Assembly: GCF_937138205.1 (NCBI RefSeq)
Contig: NZ_CAKZOT010000080.1
Location: 1-64,000 of the forward strand
Direction: 5' to 3'
Length of the DNA: 64,000 nucleotides
From: an uncultured Rhodospira sp.
Lineage (GTDB): Bacteria; Pseudomonadota; Alphaproteobacteria; Rhodospirillales; Rhodospirillaceae
Below, one piece after another: positions 20,992 to 34,705 of this stretch. Position 1 is the stretch's first letter; each line of letters opens with the position of its first letter. Position numbers and translations under genes: made by a program. The notes beneath the pieces are model-generated. The model did no database searches. It was not told where the DNA came from and saw nothing but the letters and a program-made list of their open reading frames with translations.

Positions 20992-21428
20992 TGGAGCCAC
21001 CGTTCCGGCCTGGCCAGTTTGTGTGGTGCCAGTTTCCCTACATGGAAGACCCCGTGCGCCCTGGACCGAAGGAGCGCATCGCCTACATCGCCGAGGTCGG
21101 CCGGATTCGGGGTAACGTCCACCTTACAGTGATGGCCCTTTATACAACCACGGTCCCATGGGAGCCGGACGCACGCCTCCCTCTTGGGGTCGTCCCAGTG
21201 GACCATGGTACGGCCCAGGCCATGAACCAAAAAGGCTTTGTTCTGGATGCCCGGAAGGTGGCCTTTGTGCCCGTCACCAAGGCCTTCTTTCCCCGTCTCG
21301 AATCGCAGGAGAAGGGCATCGTCCACATGGCCTCCAGCCGGTTTCAGAACCATGTCCTGAATACGTTGGCGAAACTGGCGAAGCGTCCCGATCTTGTCGT
21401 CGGTTTGGGGCCGGATGCGCCTGGGTAG
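20988..21428 (+). CDS. PemK/MazF-like toxin candidate
   Basis: FRPGQFVWCQFPYMEDPVRPGPKERIAYIAEV like the PemK/MazF N-terminal barrel; coupled to an RHH-like gene. Confidence 0.55.
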   Translation: MMEPPFRPGQFVWCQFPYMEDPVRPGPKERIAYIAEVGRIRGNVHLTVMALYTTTVPWEPDARLPLGVVPVDHGTAQAMNQKGFVLDARKVAFVPVTKAFFPRLESQEKGIVHMASSRFQNHVLNTLAKLAKRPDLVVGLGPDAPG

Positions 21429-21444
21429 ACTGGATAGACCAGGC

Positions 21445-21468
21445 ACGCCAGCGTCACGGCTTAGGGTG
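21445..21468 (+). repeat. Right copy of 24-bp perfect direct repeat
   Basis: acgccagcgtcacggcttagggtg; contains the stop codon of the minus-strand DUF3108-type gene. Confidence 0.95.
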
Positions 21469-22290
21469 CTCCAGCGGATCTACCTCGTTGTCCGGGCACG
21501 GCGTTTCGACCACGCCGCAGCGGCCCACATAGACCAGATCGAACAGGCCCCAGCCCTGGTCGACCTCGATTCGCAGCGGGATGGCCAAGTCGTGGTCTGT
21601 GACCGCGATCCGCAGGCCACCCTCGCGCCACTCGGCGGCGTGGTTCTCGCTGAATCCGCCCAGCGGCTCGAACCTCACCGTCACGACCCGCGCCCGCCAC
21701 GGCTGACCGGCGGCGGTAATGGTCTCCGGCGGGGCGACGCGGATGTGGGCATCGTACCGCAGTTTGCCGTCAAACACGGGCACCACCATCTCGGCCGGGT
21801 CGGCGCTGCCCTGGTCGGACAGCGTGGCCACCCGCCGGCGCACGCTCATGAGGGCCGACAACGGGTCAAGCGTGCCGGCGCGCAAATCCGGCTCCATGCG
21901 ATCGACCGGTTCGCCGTTCTTGAACCCCTTGGGGATGCCGTCCGGCCGGTCGTAGGCGACGCGCACCTCGCCCTGCTTGTCCCATTCGCGATAGGCACGG
22001 CGGTAGGCGGCGGGCTCCAGCGACCCGTCTTCGGTGATCCGGCCGTTGGCGGCGCGGTGCGCGCGGATGCCCCGGAAGGCCCAGAACAACCCGGTGGCGC
22101 GGGCGTTGAGCGTGACCTGGTAGCGGTCCGCCGTCTCGACGATCCGCACCGCCACGTCACCCACCGGCAGGCCCAGAAAGCGCGCCTGGTACAGCAGGTG
22201 CTGCTCCCGCGGCGCGGCGGCCGAGGCCGGAGCCGGCGGCGCCACGGCGACCAGGGCGGCCATCAACGCCGCGAACACCCTGGCGGCCAT
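21454..22290 (-). CDS. DUF3108 domain-containing exported protein
   Basis: Signal peptide; LLYQARFLGLPVGDVAVRI..., DPLSALMSVRR, VPVFDGKLRYDAHI, TDHDLAIPLRIEV. Confidence 0.75.
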   Translation of the reverse strand: MAARVFAALMAALVAVAPPAPASAAAPREQHLLYQARFLGLPVGDVAVRIVETADRYQVTLNARATGLFWAFRGIRAHRAANGRITEDGSLEPAAYRRAYREWDKQGEVRVAYDRPDGIPKGFKNGEPVDRMEPDLRAGTLDPLSALMSVRRRVATLSDQGSADPAEMVVPVFDGKLRYDAHIRVAPPETITAAGQPWRARVVTVRFEPLGGFSENHAAEWREGGLRIAVTDHDLAIPLRIEVDQGWGLFDLVYVGRCGVVETPCPDNEVDPLEHPKP

Positions 22291-22539
22291 CCCCACCCGC
22301 AGGCGCCCTGCGCGCGCTTCACCTCGATCCTGTGATGCGAAACGGTGGCCTTGGCTCGTCCGATCGGCTAGGGTCCCCGCACTTCGGGACGGATCGTCCC
22401 TCCCGTCGCGGCGGCGTGCGAGCCCGCGCCGCCGCACGACGCGTTGCCGAAATCCCGGGCCGGTCCAATATCCGTGTGGGGTTGCGGCATCCGGTTCGCA
22501 GAAACCCGTCATTCGTTGATCGATCGAGGGTCCCAATCC

Positions 22540-23694
22540 ATGAAACTCGCCGTACCAAAAGAACGCCGCCCCGACGAGGCGCGCGTGGCGATCTCGCCCG
22601 AGGTCGCCAAGAAGCTGGTCGGGCTTGGCGTCGAGGTGGTGGTGGAGACCGGCGCCGGGCTCGGCGCCGACGTCACCGACGCCATGCTCCAGGACGTGGG
22701 CGCCACCATCGCCCCGGACGCCAAGGCCGCGTTGGGCGACGCCGACCTCGTGTGGAAGGTTCAACGGCCGATGACCGCCGACGAGGGCACGGACGAGATC
22801 GCCCTGATGAAACGCGGTGCGACGCTGATGTGCCATTTGAATGCGCTCACCGAAAAAGGGATGGTCGACGCCCTGGCCTCGGCCGGCGTGGCGGCCTTCG
22901 CCATGGAACTGATGCCGCGCATCAGCCGGGCGCAGTCGATGGACATTCTCTCTTCACAGGCCAACCTGGGCGGTTATAAGGCGGTGATCGAGGCGGCCAA
23001 CGCCTTCTCCCGCGCTTTTCCCATGATGATGACGGCCGCCGGTACGGTGCCGCCGGCTCGCGTGCTGGTGTTCGGTGCCGGCGTGGCCGGCCTTCAGGCC
23101 GTCGCCACCGCCAAGCGCATGGGCGCGGTGGTGTTGGCCACCGACGTGCGTCCGGCCACCCGCGAGCAGGTGGAAAGCCTGGGCGGCAAGTTCGTCACCG
23201 TCGACGAGGAGATGGAGAAGCAGGCGGAGACCGAGGGCGGATACGCCAAGGAGATGCCGCCGGAATACTTCGAGAAGCAGAAGCAGATCGTCTCCGAGCA
23301 CCTCAAGAAGACCGACATCGTCATCACCACCGCCCTGATCCCCGGCCGGCCGGCCCCCAAGCTGGTCACCGCCGAGCAGGTCAAGAGCATGAAAAAGGGC
23401 TCGGTGATCGTCGACATGGCGGTCGAGACCGGCGGCAACTGCGAGCTGTCCGAACTCGGCAAGGCGATCGAGGTCGAGGGGGTCAAGATCCTCGGCTACC
23501 CCAACCTGCCCAGCCGGGTGGCGGCCGACGCCAGCCCGCTGTTCGCCAAGAACCTGCTGAACTTCCTGACGCCCCAGTTCGACAAGGAGGCCAAGAGCCT
23601 CAAACTGAACTGGGAGGATGAGACGGTGAAAGGGACCTGCGTCACCCACGACGGCAAGGTCGTGCACCCGAAGCTCGTCGAAGGCTCGAACTAG
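22540..23694 (+). CDS. pntAA: NAD(P) transhydrogenase subunit alpha part 1
   Basis: MKLAVPKERRPDEARVAISPEVAKKL; VLVFGAGVAGLQAVATAKRMGAVVLATDVR. Confidence 0.95.
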   Translation: MKLAVPKERRPDEARVAISPEVAKKLVGLGVEVVVETGAGLGADVTDAMLQDVGATIAPDAKAALGDADLVWKVQRPMTADEGTDEIALMKRGATLMCHLNALTEKGMVDALASAGVAAFAMELMPRISRAQSMDILSSQANLGGYKAVIEAANAFSRAFPMMMTAAGTVPPARVLVFGAGVAGLQAVATAKRMGAVVLATDVRPATREQVESLGGKFVTVDEEMEKQAETEGGYAKEMPPEYFEKQKQIVSEHLKKTDIVITTALIPGRPAPKLVTAEQVKSMKKGSVIVDMAVETGGNCELSELGKAIEVEGVKILGYPNLPSRVAADASPLFAKNLLNFLTPQFDKEAKSLKLNWEDETVKGTCVTHDGKVVHPKLVEGSN

Positions 23695-23706
23695 GAGAGG
23701 GACACC

Positions 23707-24129
23707 ATGGCCAATCAATCCGAGACCATCGCGTCCCAGGCCGAGGCGCTGGCCGAACAGGCCGGCACGCTGGCCGAACAGGCGCGCGGCCTGGCCGAGC
23801 AGGTTGCCGGCTCGGCGATGGGCGCCGCCGGCGCCGCCAGCCATGCCGGCGAGTTCTGGTGGCTGTTCACCGTCTTCGTGCTGGCCTGCTTCATCGGCTT
23901 TTATGTCGTCTGGAGTGTGACCCCGGCGCTGCACTCGCCCTTGATGGGCGTGACCAACGCCATTTCGTCGGTGATCATCGTCGGCGCCCTGATCGCCGCC
24001 GGCCCGGCCGAGTTCACCAGCGCGAGCTGGCTGGGGCTTGTCGCCGTGCTGTTGGCGTCGATCAACATCTTCGGCGGCTTCATCGTCACCGAGCGAATGC
24101 TCGCCATGTTCAAGAAGAAAAAGAGCTAG
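23707..24129 (+). CDS. pntAB: NAD(P) transhydrogenase subunit alpha part 2
   Basis: [50 protein letters not shown]. Confidence 0.93.
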   Translation: MANQSETIASQAEALAEQAGTLAEQARGLAEQVAGSAMGAAGAASHAGEFWWLFTVFVLACFIGFYVVWSVTPALHSPLMGVTNAISSVIIVGALIAAGPAEFTSASWLGLVAVLLASINIFGGFIVTERMLAMFKKKKS

Positions 24130-24141
24130 GGAGGGCGAGAC

Positions 24142-25533
24142 ATGACCTCGGGTCTGACAATGCTGGCCTATCTGGTCGCCGCGGTGTGCTTCATCCTGGC
24201 GCTCAGGGGCCTGTCCTCACCCACCAGCGCGCGGCAGGGCAACCTGTTCGGCATGATCGGCATGGGCATCGCCGTGCTGACGACGCTGGTTTCTCCCAAC
24301 GTGGTCAACTACCTGCCCATGGCGCTGGCGGTGGCCATCGGCGGCGGTATCGGCGCCGTGGTGGCGCGCAAGGTGTACATGACGGCGCTGCCGCAGCTGG
24401 TGGCGGCGTTCCACTCGCTGGTGGGTATGGCCGCCGTGCTGGTGGCCTGGGCCGCGCTGCTGACGCCGGAGAACTACGGCATCGGCGCCGTCGGCTCCAT
24501 TCCGGTGTCCAGCATGGTCGAGATGTCGCTGGGCCTGGCCATCGGTGCCATTACGTTCTCGGGTTCGGTGGTGGCCTTCGCCAAGCTGCAGGGCTTGGTC
24601 TCGGGCTCGCCGGTGGTGTTCAAGGGCCAGCACCAGCTCAACGCCGCGCTGGGCATCGCCATCGTGGTGCTGCTGGTGATCTTCTGTATCACCGAGAGCT
24701 ACGTCGTCTTCGGCCTGTTGACCGCGCTGGCCTTCATCCTCGGCTTCTTGATCATCATCCCCATCGGCGGCGCCGACATGCCGGTGGTGATCTCCATGCT
24801 CAACAGCTACTCGGGCTGGGCGGCGGCCGGCATTGGCTTCACGCTGGGCAACCCGCTGTTGATCGTGGCCGGCGCCTTGGTCGGCTCGTCCGGTGCCATC
24901 CTGTCGTACATCATGTGTAAGGGCATGAACCGGTCGATCTTCAACGTCATCCTGGGCGGCTTCGGCGGCGAGGGTGTCACGGCGGCGGCCGGGTCGGACG
25001 GCGACAAGGCGGTCAAGCCGGGCAGCGCCGACGACGCCAGCTTCATCATGAAGAACGCCTCCAAGGTCATCATCGTGCCGGGCTACGGCATGGCGGTGGC
25101 CCAGGCCCAGCACGCCCTGCGCGAGATGGCCGACAAGCTGAAGGCCGAGGGCATCGACGTGAAGTACGCCATCCACCCGGTGGCCGGCCGGATGCCAGGG
25201 CACATGAACGTGCTGCTGGCCGAGGCGAACGTGCCCTATGACGAGGTGTTCGAGCTGGAGGACATCAACTCAGAGTTCACGACCGCCGATGTGGCCTATG
25301 TCATCGGCGCCAACGACGTCACCAACCCGTCGGCCAAGACCGATCCGGCCAGCCCGATCTACGGGATGCCGGTGCTGGATGTGGAGAACGCCGGGACGGT
25401 GCTGTTCGTCAAGCGCTCGATGGCGTCAGGCTATGCTGGCGTGCAGAACCCGCTGTTCTTCAAGGATAACACGATGATGCTCTTCGGCGACGCCAAGAAG
25501 ATGACCGAGGAAATCGTGCAGGCGATGGAATAG
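24142..25533 (+). CDS. pntB: NAD(P) transhydrogenase subunit beta
   Basis: AYLVAAVCFILALRGLSSPTSARQGN; IIVPGYGMAVAQAQHALREM; VIGANDVTNPSAKTDPASPIYGMPVLDVE. Confidence 0.97.
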   Translation: MTSGLTMLAYLVAAVCFILALRGLSSPTSARQGNLFGMIGMGIAVLTTLVSPNVVNYLPMALAVAIGGGIGAVVARKVYMTALPQLVAAFHSLVGMAAVLVAWAALLTPENYGIGAVGSIPVSSMVEMSLGLAIGAITFSGSVVAFAKLQGLVSGSPVVFKGQHQLNAALGIAIVVLLVIFCITESYVVFGLLTALAFILGFLIIIPIGGADMPVVISMLNSYSGWAAAGIGFTLGNPLLIVAGALVGSSGAILSYIMCKGMNRSIFNVILGGFGGEGVTAAAGSDGDKAVKPGSADDASFIMKNASKVIIVPGYGMAVAQAQHALREMADKLKAEGIDVKYAIHPVAGRMPGHMNVLLAEANVPYDEVFELEDINSEFTTADVAYVIGANDVTNPSAKTDPASPIYGMPVLDVENAGTVLFVKRSMASGYAGVQNPLFFKDNTMMLFGDAKKMTEEIVQAME

Positions 25534-25557
25534 TCCCGGACCATAGTACGTTTGTCG

Positions 25558-25578
25558 GGCGGGAGGTTTCCTCCCGCC
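25558..25578 (+). terminator. Hairpin just downstream of pntB
   Basis: ggcgggagg-ttt-cctcccgcc; second hairpin cctccccca-taaa-tgggggagg at 25594-25615. Confidence 0.5.
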
Positions 25579-25723
25579 TGAACCCCCTCCCGCCCTCCCC
25601 CATAAATGGGGGAGGTGTTCGAGCGGTACATGCCGGCCGGACTCCCTCCCCATGAAATGGGCTATCATATTCACACTTCTTTTCCCGCCAAGCTGGGGTT
25701 GACTGCCCCGTCGGAAAATGATC

Positions 25724-25839
25724 CGTCATTGCGAACCCTCGTCGCAAGACGAGGGTGAAGCAATCCAGGGCGTAAAACACAAGTATCCGCCCTGGATTGC
25801 CCCATTTCTTTAATTTGGGCTTCGCTCCTCGCAATGACG
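25724..25839. repeat. Intergenic palindromic element, copy A (cgtcattgcga...tcgcaatgacg)
   Basis: 11-bp perfect outer arms; inner gcaatccagggcg / cgccctggattgc 13-bp arms; local hairpin ccctcgtc-gcaa-gacgaggg. Confidence 0.85.
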
Positions 25840-25961
25840 AGAAAGAGTAAAGATGCGTGAATCTGATAGATGAAATGGGGAGGGCTGGGGTGAGTTTTTC
25901 CTCCCGACGCCGGACGAACGGACCCGTGGAAACGTGGGGTGTCCGGTGCCGGGGCGGTATT

Positions 25962-26282
25962 TCACGTCCACAACGCCTGACCATCCCACCGCCTTACCAA
26001 AACCAGCCCCGCCACCACCGACCCGGCGCACAGCCCCGTTCCCAGCAGGAACGCCAACCCTCCGACGGCCTCGTACAGTCCGCCCGAGACGATCATCGCC
26101 AGCCCGAGAAGGGCACCCATGGCCAGCGCCGAGTACAGCCCTTGCGCCCAGAAGAGCGAGAACGCCGCCAGACCGATGTCGGCCATCGCATAGCCATGCG
26201 CCGCCTTTGGCCCGACCCGGCGGTCCTGAAGGCCGGCGCAGACAGACCGCACCTCTCCAATGAGGCTCTCCAGCACGCTCAT
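25962..26282 (-). pseudogene. Short ORF: transposase-like N-terminal segment fused to a two-TM tail
   Basis: MSVLESLIGEVRSVCAGLQDRRVGPKAAHGYAMADIGLAAFSLFWAQ resembles N-termini of ISNCY-type transposases (PDPRRG..YxLADAxLSAFAVFFxQ); the rest is hydrophobic. Confidence 0.35.
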
Positions 26283-26464
26283 GCCAACAGAGAGTTGCTC
26301 CCAAGACCCTACAATCAATCCCTACCGCCTACATTTCGTGTCTCTTCCGACAAAACCCACTGCCTGTGATACTTTAGACTCACCAGCCCATTTTGCCTTG
26401 CTGCCTCTTCCCCCACATTCCAACGCGATTCGTTCGCGTTGCGAATTGCTGGACGAAAACGTTA

Positions 26465-26493
26465 TTGATTGCGGGATTTTAACAGATTATATT
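26465..26493 (+). promoter_or_regulatory. Candidate sigma70-type promoter for the lipoprotein gene
   Basis: TTGATT-N17-TATATT in a locally AT-rich segment. Confidence 0.45.
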
Positions 26494-26611
26494 AAAGTAG
26501 AGTTGTAGTGTTGTGGCCCAGGCTGGCGTTGGTCGGGGGAGAGTTCGGTTCGCGCCGGGCTCTGACGCCGCATCCTGGCTTCGCCGCAGAGGGGACAACA
26601 GAGAGGCCACC

Positions 26612-28111
26612 ATGCCGCAAACCCGTGATGCACACCCGGTTCAGGGTCGCAAGCCAAAACGAACACACCATCTTGCCACTTTGGGCCTTCCCGCGCTGGG
26701 CCTGACGGGCGCCCTTCTGCTCGGCGGTTGCGCGGTCGGCGAGGGCGGCATGGTGGAGGTCATGAATCGGCCGACCCCAGCCGTCGACTCGGCGCTGGCC
26801 GCCCTGGCCCGGGGCCGGGTCGGCGATGCCGAGGCGTGGACGGCGCGCGCCCTGGCCGCCAATCCCGCCGATCCCCACGCCCTTCTGATCCGGGGCATGA
26901 TGGCCGAGCAGGCCGGTCAACCGGCCGTGGCGCGCGAGGCGTACGAAACCATCCTGCGGCTTGAGCCCGACGCGACCATTGATCCGACGCCGATGGACAT
27001 GGACTCCGCGCCGCGCCCGGTTGTCGAGATCGCGGCTGACCGCCTCTCTCGTTTGCCGCCGACACCAGTCGGGCCCGGCTTCGCCCGCGTGCCCGGCGTC
27101 ACCGGCCCGACGGCGATGGAGACGCCGGACCCGCAGACGAATACCGCCCCCACCGCGCGGGACGAGGCGTGGCAGAACGTCTCCGGCCGCTTCGAAACGC
27201 TTGAACGGCTGTTCGACCAGGGCCTCATCACCGATACGGAATACGCCAAGCGGCGGCGCGAGAATCTGGGCGCCCTCCTGCCGCTCACGCAGGAGCCGCC
27301 GGCGGCCGGCCTGACACGGCCGGCGCCGCGCGCGACGGCCGTCGTGGGCCGCCTGCGGGATTTGGCCGGCACGTTCGAGAGCGGTGCCATCTCCGCCAGC
27401 CAGCACGCCGCCGAGCGCCGGGCGATCCTTGATGCCCTGCTGCCCGCCGAGCCGGTGACCCACGAAACCGCGGACATGCGGCCGCGCAACGCCCGTGATG
27501 TCGCCCGCATGGCCCGCCGGCTGGAGGACGCCTTGCGGCGCGGTCTGATCACGAACGCCGAGTACGATGCCGAACGCGCGGCCTTGAACGCCCTGGCGCG
27601 GCAGCACGGGCAGGCGGCCACGGCGGCCGTGCCGCCGCCAGCGCCGGGCGGACACGGCGGGATGGACGACCCCGCCAAGGACGAAGGGCACACCGACGAC
27701 GCGAGCGAGGACTCCGCCGACGGGCCGCGTCCGCTGCTGCCGGTGCCGACCCAACCGGGCGTGACCGCCGGGCCGCCGACGGCCAATGCCGAGGACCCGG
27801 CCACGCAACGCTTTTCCGGCGTCACCGGCGCCCGCAGTGATGCCGCCGCGTCCCAGCCTGACGGCAACCACGTCCATTTGGCCTCGTACCGCACCTTGCA
27901 GAGCGCCCAGGCCGGCTGGGCGGCGCTCAGCGCGCGCTATGCCGGCCTGATGCGCGGCATGATGCCGACCTTCGAACGGGTGACCATCCCCGACAAGGGC
28001 GAGTTCATCCGCCTGAAGGCCGGCCCGGTGGAGATCCCGGGCGGCACGGCGCGCTTGTGCGACCAGTTGCGGGGCGCCGGCCAGTTCTGCGAACCGACCA
28101 AGGTGAACTGA
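26612..28111 (+). CDS. Lipoprotein with TPR-like segment, three SHOCT-like motifs and C-terminal SPOR-like domain
   Basis: Lipobox LLLGGC; LFDQGLITDTEYAKRR, TFESGAISASQHAAERR, ALRRGLITNAEYDAERA; HVHLASYRTLQSAQAGWAALSARY...EFIRLKAGPV. Confidence 0.7.
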   Translation: MPQTRDAHPVQGRKPKRTHHLATLGLPALGLTGALLLGGCAVGEGGMVEVMNRPTPAVDSALAALARGRVGDAEAWTARALAANPADPHALLIRGMMAEQAGQPAVAREAYETILRLEPDATIDPTPMDMDSAPRPVVEIAADRLSRLPPTPVGPGFARVPGVTGPTAMETPDPQTNTAPTARDEAWQNVSGRFETLERLFDQGLITDTEYAKRRRENLGALLPLTQEPPAAGLTRPAPRATAVVGRLRDLAGTFESGAISASQHAAERRAILDALLPAEPVTHETADMRPRNARDVARMARRLEDALRRGLITNAEYDAERAALNALARQHGQAATAAVPPPAPGGHGGMDDPAKDEGHTDDASEDSADGPRPLLPVPTQPGVTAGPPTANAEDPATQRFSGVTGARSDAAASQPDGNHVHLASYRTLQSAQAGWAALSARYAGLMRGMMPTFERVTIPDKGEFIRLKAGPVEIPGGTARLCDQLRGAGQFCEPTKVN

Positions 28112-28195
28112 CCGAGGTGAACTGACGAGCCGCTCCGCGCGCCATTGACGGCCGGCGGCGGCCCTGCAATAACCTCCGGACGACCTTGTCGCCCG

Positions 28196-28282
28196 GCCCG
28201 GGTGGCGGAATTGGTAGACGCACCGGACTCAAAATCCGGCGGTGGTAACACCATGCGAGTTCGAGTCTCGCCCCGGGCACCA
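28196..28282 (+). tRNA. tRNA-Leu (anticodon CAA), CCA encoded
   Basis: 87 nt, 7-bp acceptor stem GCCCGGG/CCCGGGC, D-arm GGCGGAATTGGTAGACGC, anticodon loop CTCAAAA, T-arm GTTCGAGTC, long variable arm. Confidence 0.96.
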
Positions 28283-28396
28283 TCCCCCAGACACGCTTTC
28301 TGGTGTCGACACGTTAGGGTCTTCAATGGGCTAGGCCTTCTGCTGGCGGTGCACAGGAGGGGATGCATCCCATTCGGACAGACGTCGGCCGTCCTT

Positions 28397-28696
28397 TCAC
28401 GCCGGATGTAGGGGCTTCGCCTCCAGCCGGACGCCGAGGGCATGGGCCACCTTGACCACGGTCTCAAAGCGCGGCTTGGCCCCCGGGGACAGCGCCTTGT
28501 AGAGGCTTTCCCGGCCCAGCCCGGTGTCGCGGGCCAGTTGCGCCATGCCCCGGGCGCGGGCGATGTCCTTCACGGCGGCCAGGAAGGCGTCCGGATCGGG
28601 GTCCTCCAGGGCAGCGGTCAGGTAGGCCGCGATGGTCTCGTCATCGGTCAGATAGTCGGCCGCGTCGAAGGCGTCCGTGCGGAGGTTCGTGCACAT
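28397..28696 (-). CDS. HigA-like addiction-module antidote protein (solitary)
   Basis: DYLTDDETIAAYLTAALEDPDPDAFLAAVKDIARARGMAQLARDTGLGRESLYKALSPGAKPRFETVVKVAHALGVRLE. Confidence 0.8.
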   Translation of the reverse strand: MCTNLRTDAFDAADYLTDDETIAAYLTAALEDPDPDAFLAAVKDIARARGMAQLARDTGLGRESLYKALSPGAKPRFETVVKVAHALGVRLEAKPLHPA

Positions 28697-28706
28697 GGCC
28701 TTCAGC

Positions 28707-28722
28707 GTATCCTTTCGGATAC
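28707..28722. promoter_or_regulatory. Candidate operator palindrome upstream of the antidote gene
   Basis: GTATCC-TTTC-GGATAC, 10 bp upstream of the inferred ATG at 28696. Confidence 0.5.
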
Positions 28723-28767
28723 AGTTGTGCAACGTCCATCCTGTGCAACGGCCATCCGCTTTGGCGT

Positions 28768-32247
<3,480 letters not shown>

Positions 32248-32339
32248 GGTCGTGCTCCGCCGCGAGTGTCGCCCCGGATCCTATCGGCGTCCGGTCGCCG
32301 GTCAAACCCTCTTGCCGGGCGGACCGACCGCGGCCGGGG

Positions 32340-34019
<1,680 letters not shown>

Positions 34020-34183
34020 GGGCTCCTCCGGGAGGGGCTAAAGACAGGGCGGACGCCAAACGCGGCCCCGTGTGGGCACACGGGCCGTGCGTGGCTGGGT
34101 CGCATCAGGTGGCGCCCGTTCTAACGGAGGATCACCGGGCGGGCAATGGGGTGGGGGGCGAAGCGAGTCTCTTGGTTGGGTGT

Positions 34184-34705
34184 TCACGACCCGTCCAAAT
34201 CGTCTTCTTTTTTTGCCAAGGTCACAAGATCATGCTGCAATGGTTGTGGTGGCCCTATGACCAAGGCCTCGCCGTCCCGTCTGCGAAAGGTACCGCTCAG
34301 CCCGAGCAGATCATTTCCGTCAAACGTGTGCATCTCATCACAATTGGAGAACAATGCAGTGGCGAGGTGAATGGCATCGTTTGGTTTTTTTATCTTCGGA
34401 TGGCGACGAAAAAGATTTCTGGCATGTGTAGCTATAGAAGGGGAAAGATCAATAATATCAAAAAAATCGTTGTCCCAAAATCGATCCAATAAGTGATCGT
34501 GCTGTTCCTGAAAATATTCCCTCGTTTTTCCGTCTTCGCACCTAACCTTGCATACTTCTGACAGCGTCAATGTAGAAGTTACAATAACAAGATCTCCTTT
34601 TTCTGCGGCCGTATATATGCTGCGACATATGGGAAATCTTCCATCTTCCTGTTGAATAAGGCTAATAAAGCAGCACGAATCCCAGTATATGCGCTTTTCA
34701 GCCAT
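34184..34705 (-). CDS. PIN-domain ribonuclease-like protein
   Basis: MAEKRIYWDSCCFISLIQ; acidic-residue spacing consistent with PIN (LSEV, KPNDAIHLATALFSNCDEMHTFDGND). Confidence 0.75.
   Translation of the reverse strand: MAEKRIYWDSCCFISLIQQEDGRFPICRSIYTAAEKGDLVIVTSTLTLSEVCKVRCEDGKTREYFQEQHDHLLDRFWDNDFFDIIDLSPSIATHARNLFRRHPKIKKPNDAIHLATALFSNCDEMHTFDGNDLLGLSGTFRRRDGEALVIGPPQPLQHDLVTLAKKEDDLDGS

Noticed and set aside
20605-21468. Insertion sequence origin for the 24-bp repeat
   Set aside because: No transposase and no terminal inverted repeats found; 24 bp is long for a usual IS target duplication, so left as mechanism unknown
25460-25984. 174-aa minus ORF over repeat copy A
   Set aside because: Spans hairpins and a repeat; no coherent protein
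28196-28282. tRNA-Leu as an integration site of a genomic island
   Set aside because: No integrase and no duplicated tRNA 3' end seen in the window
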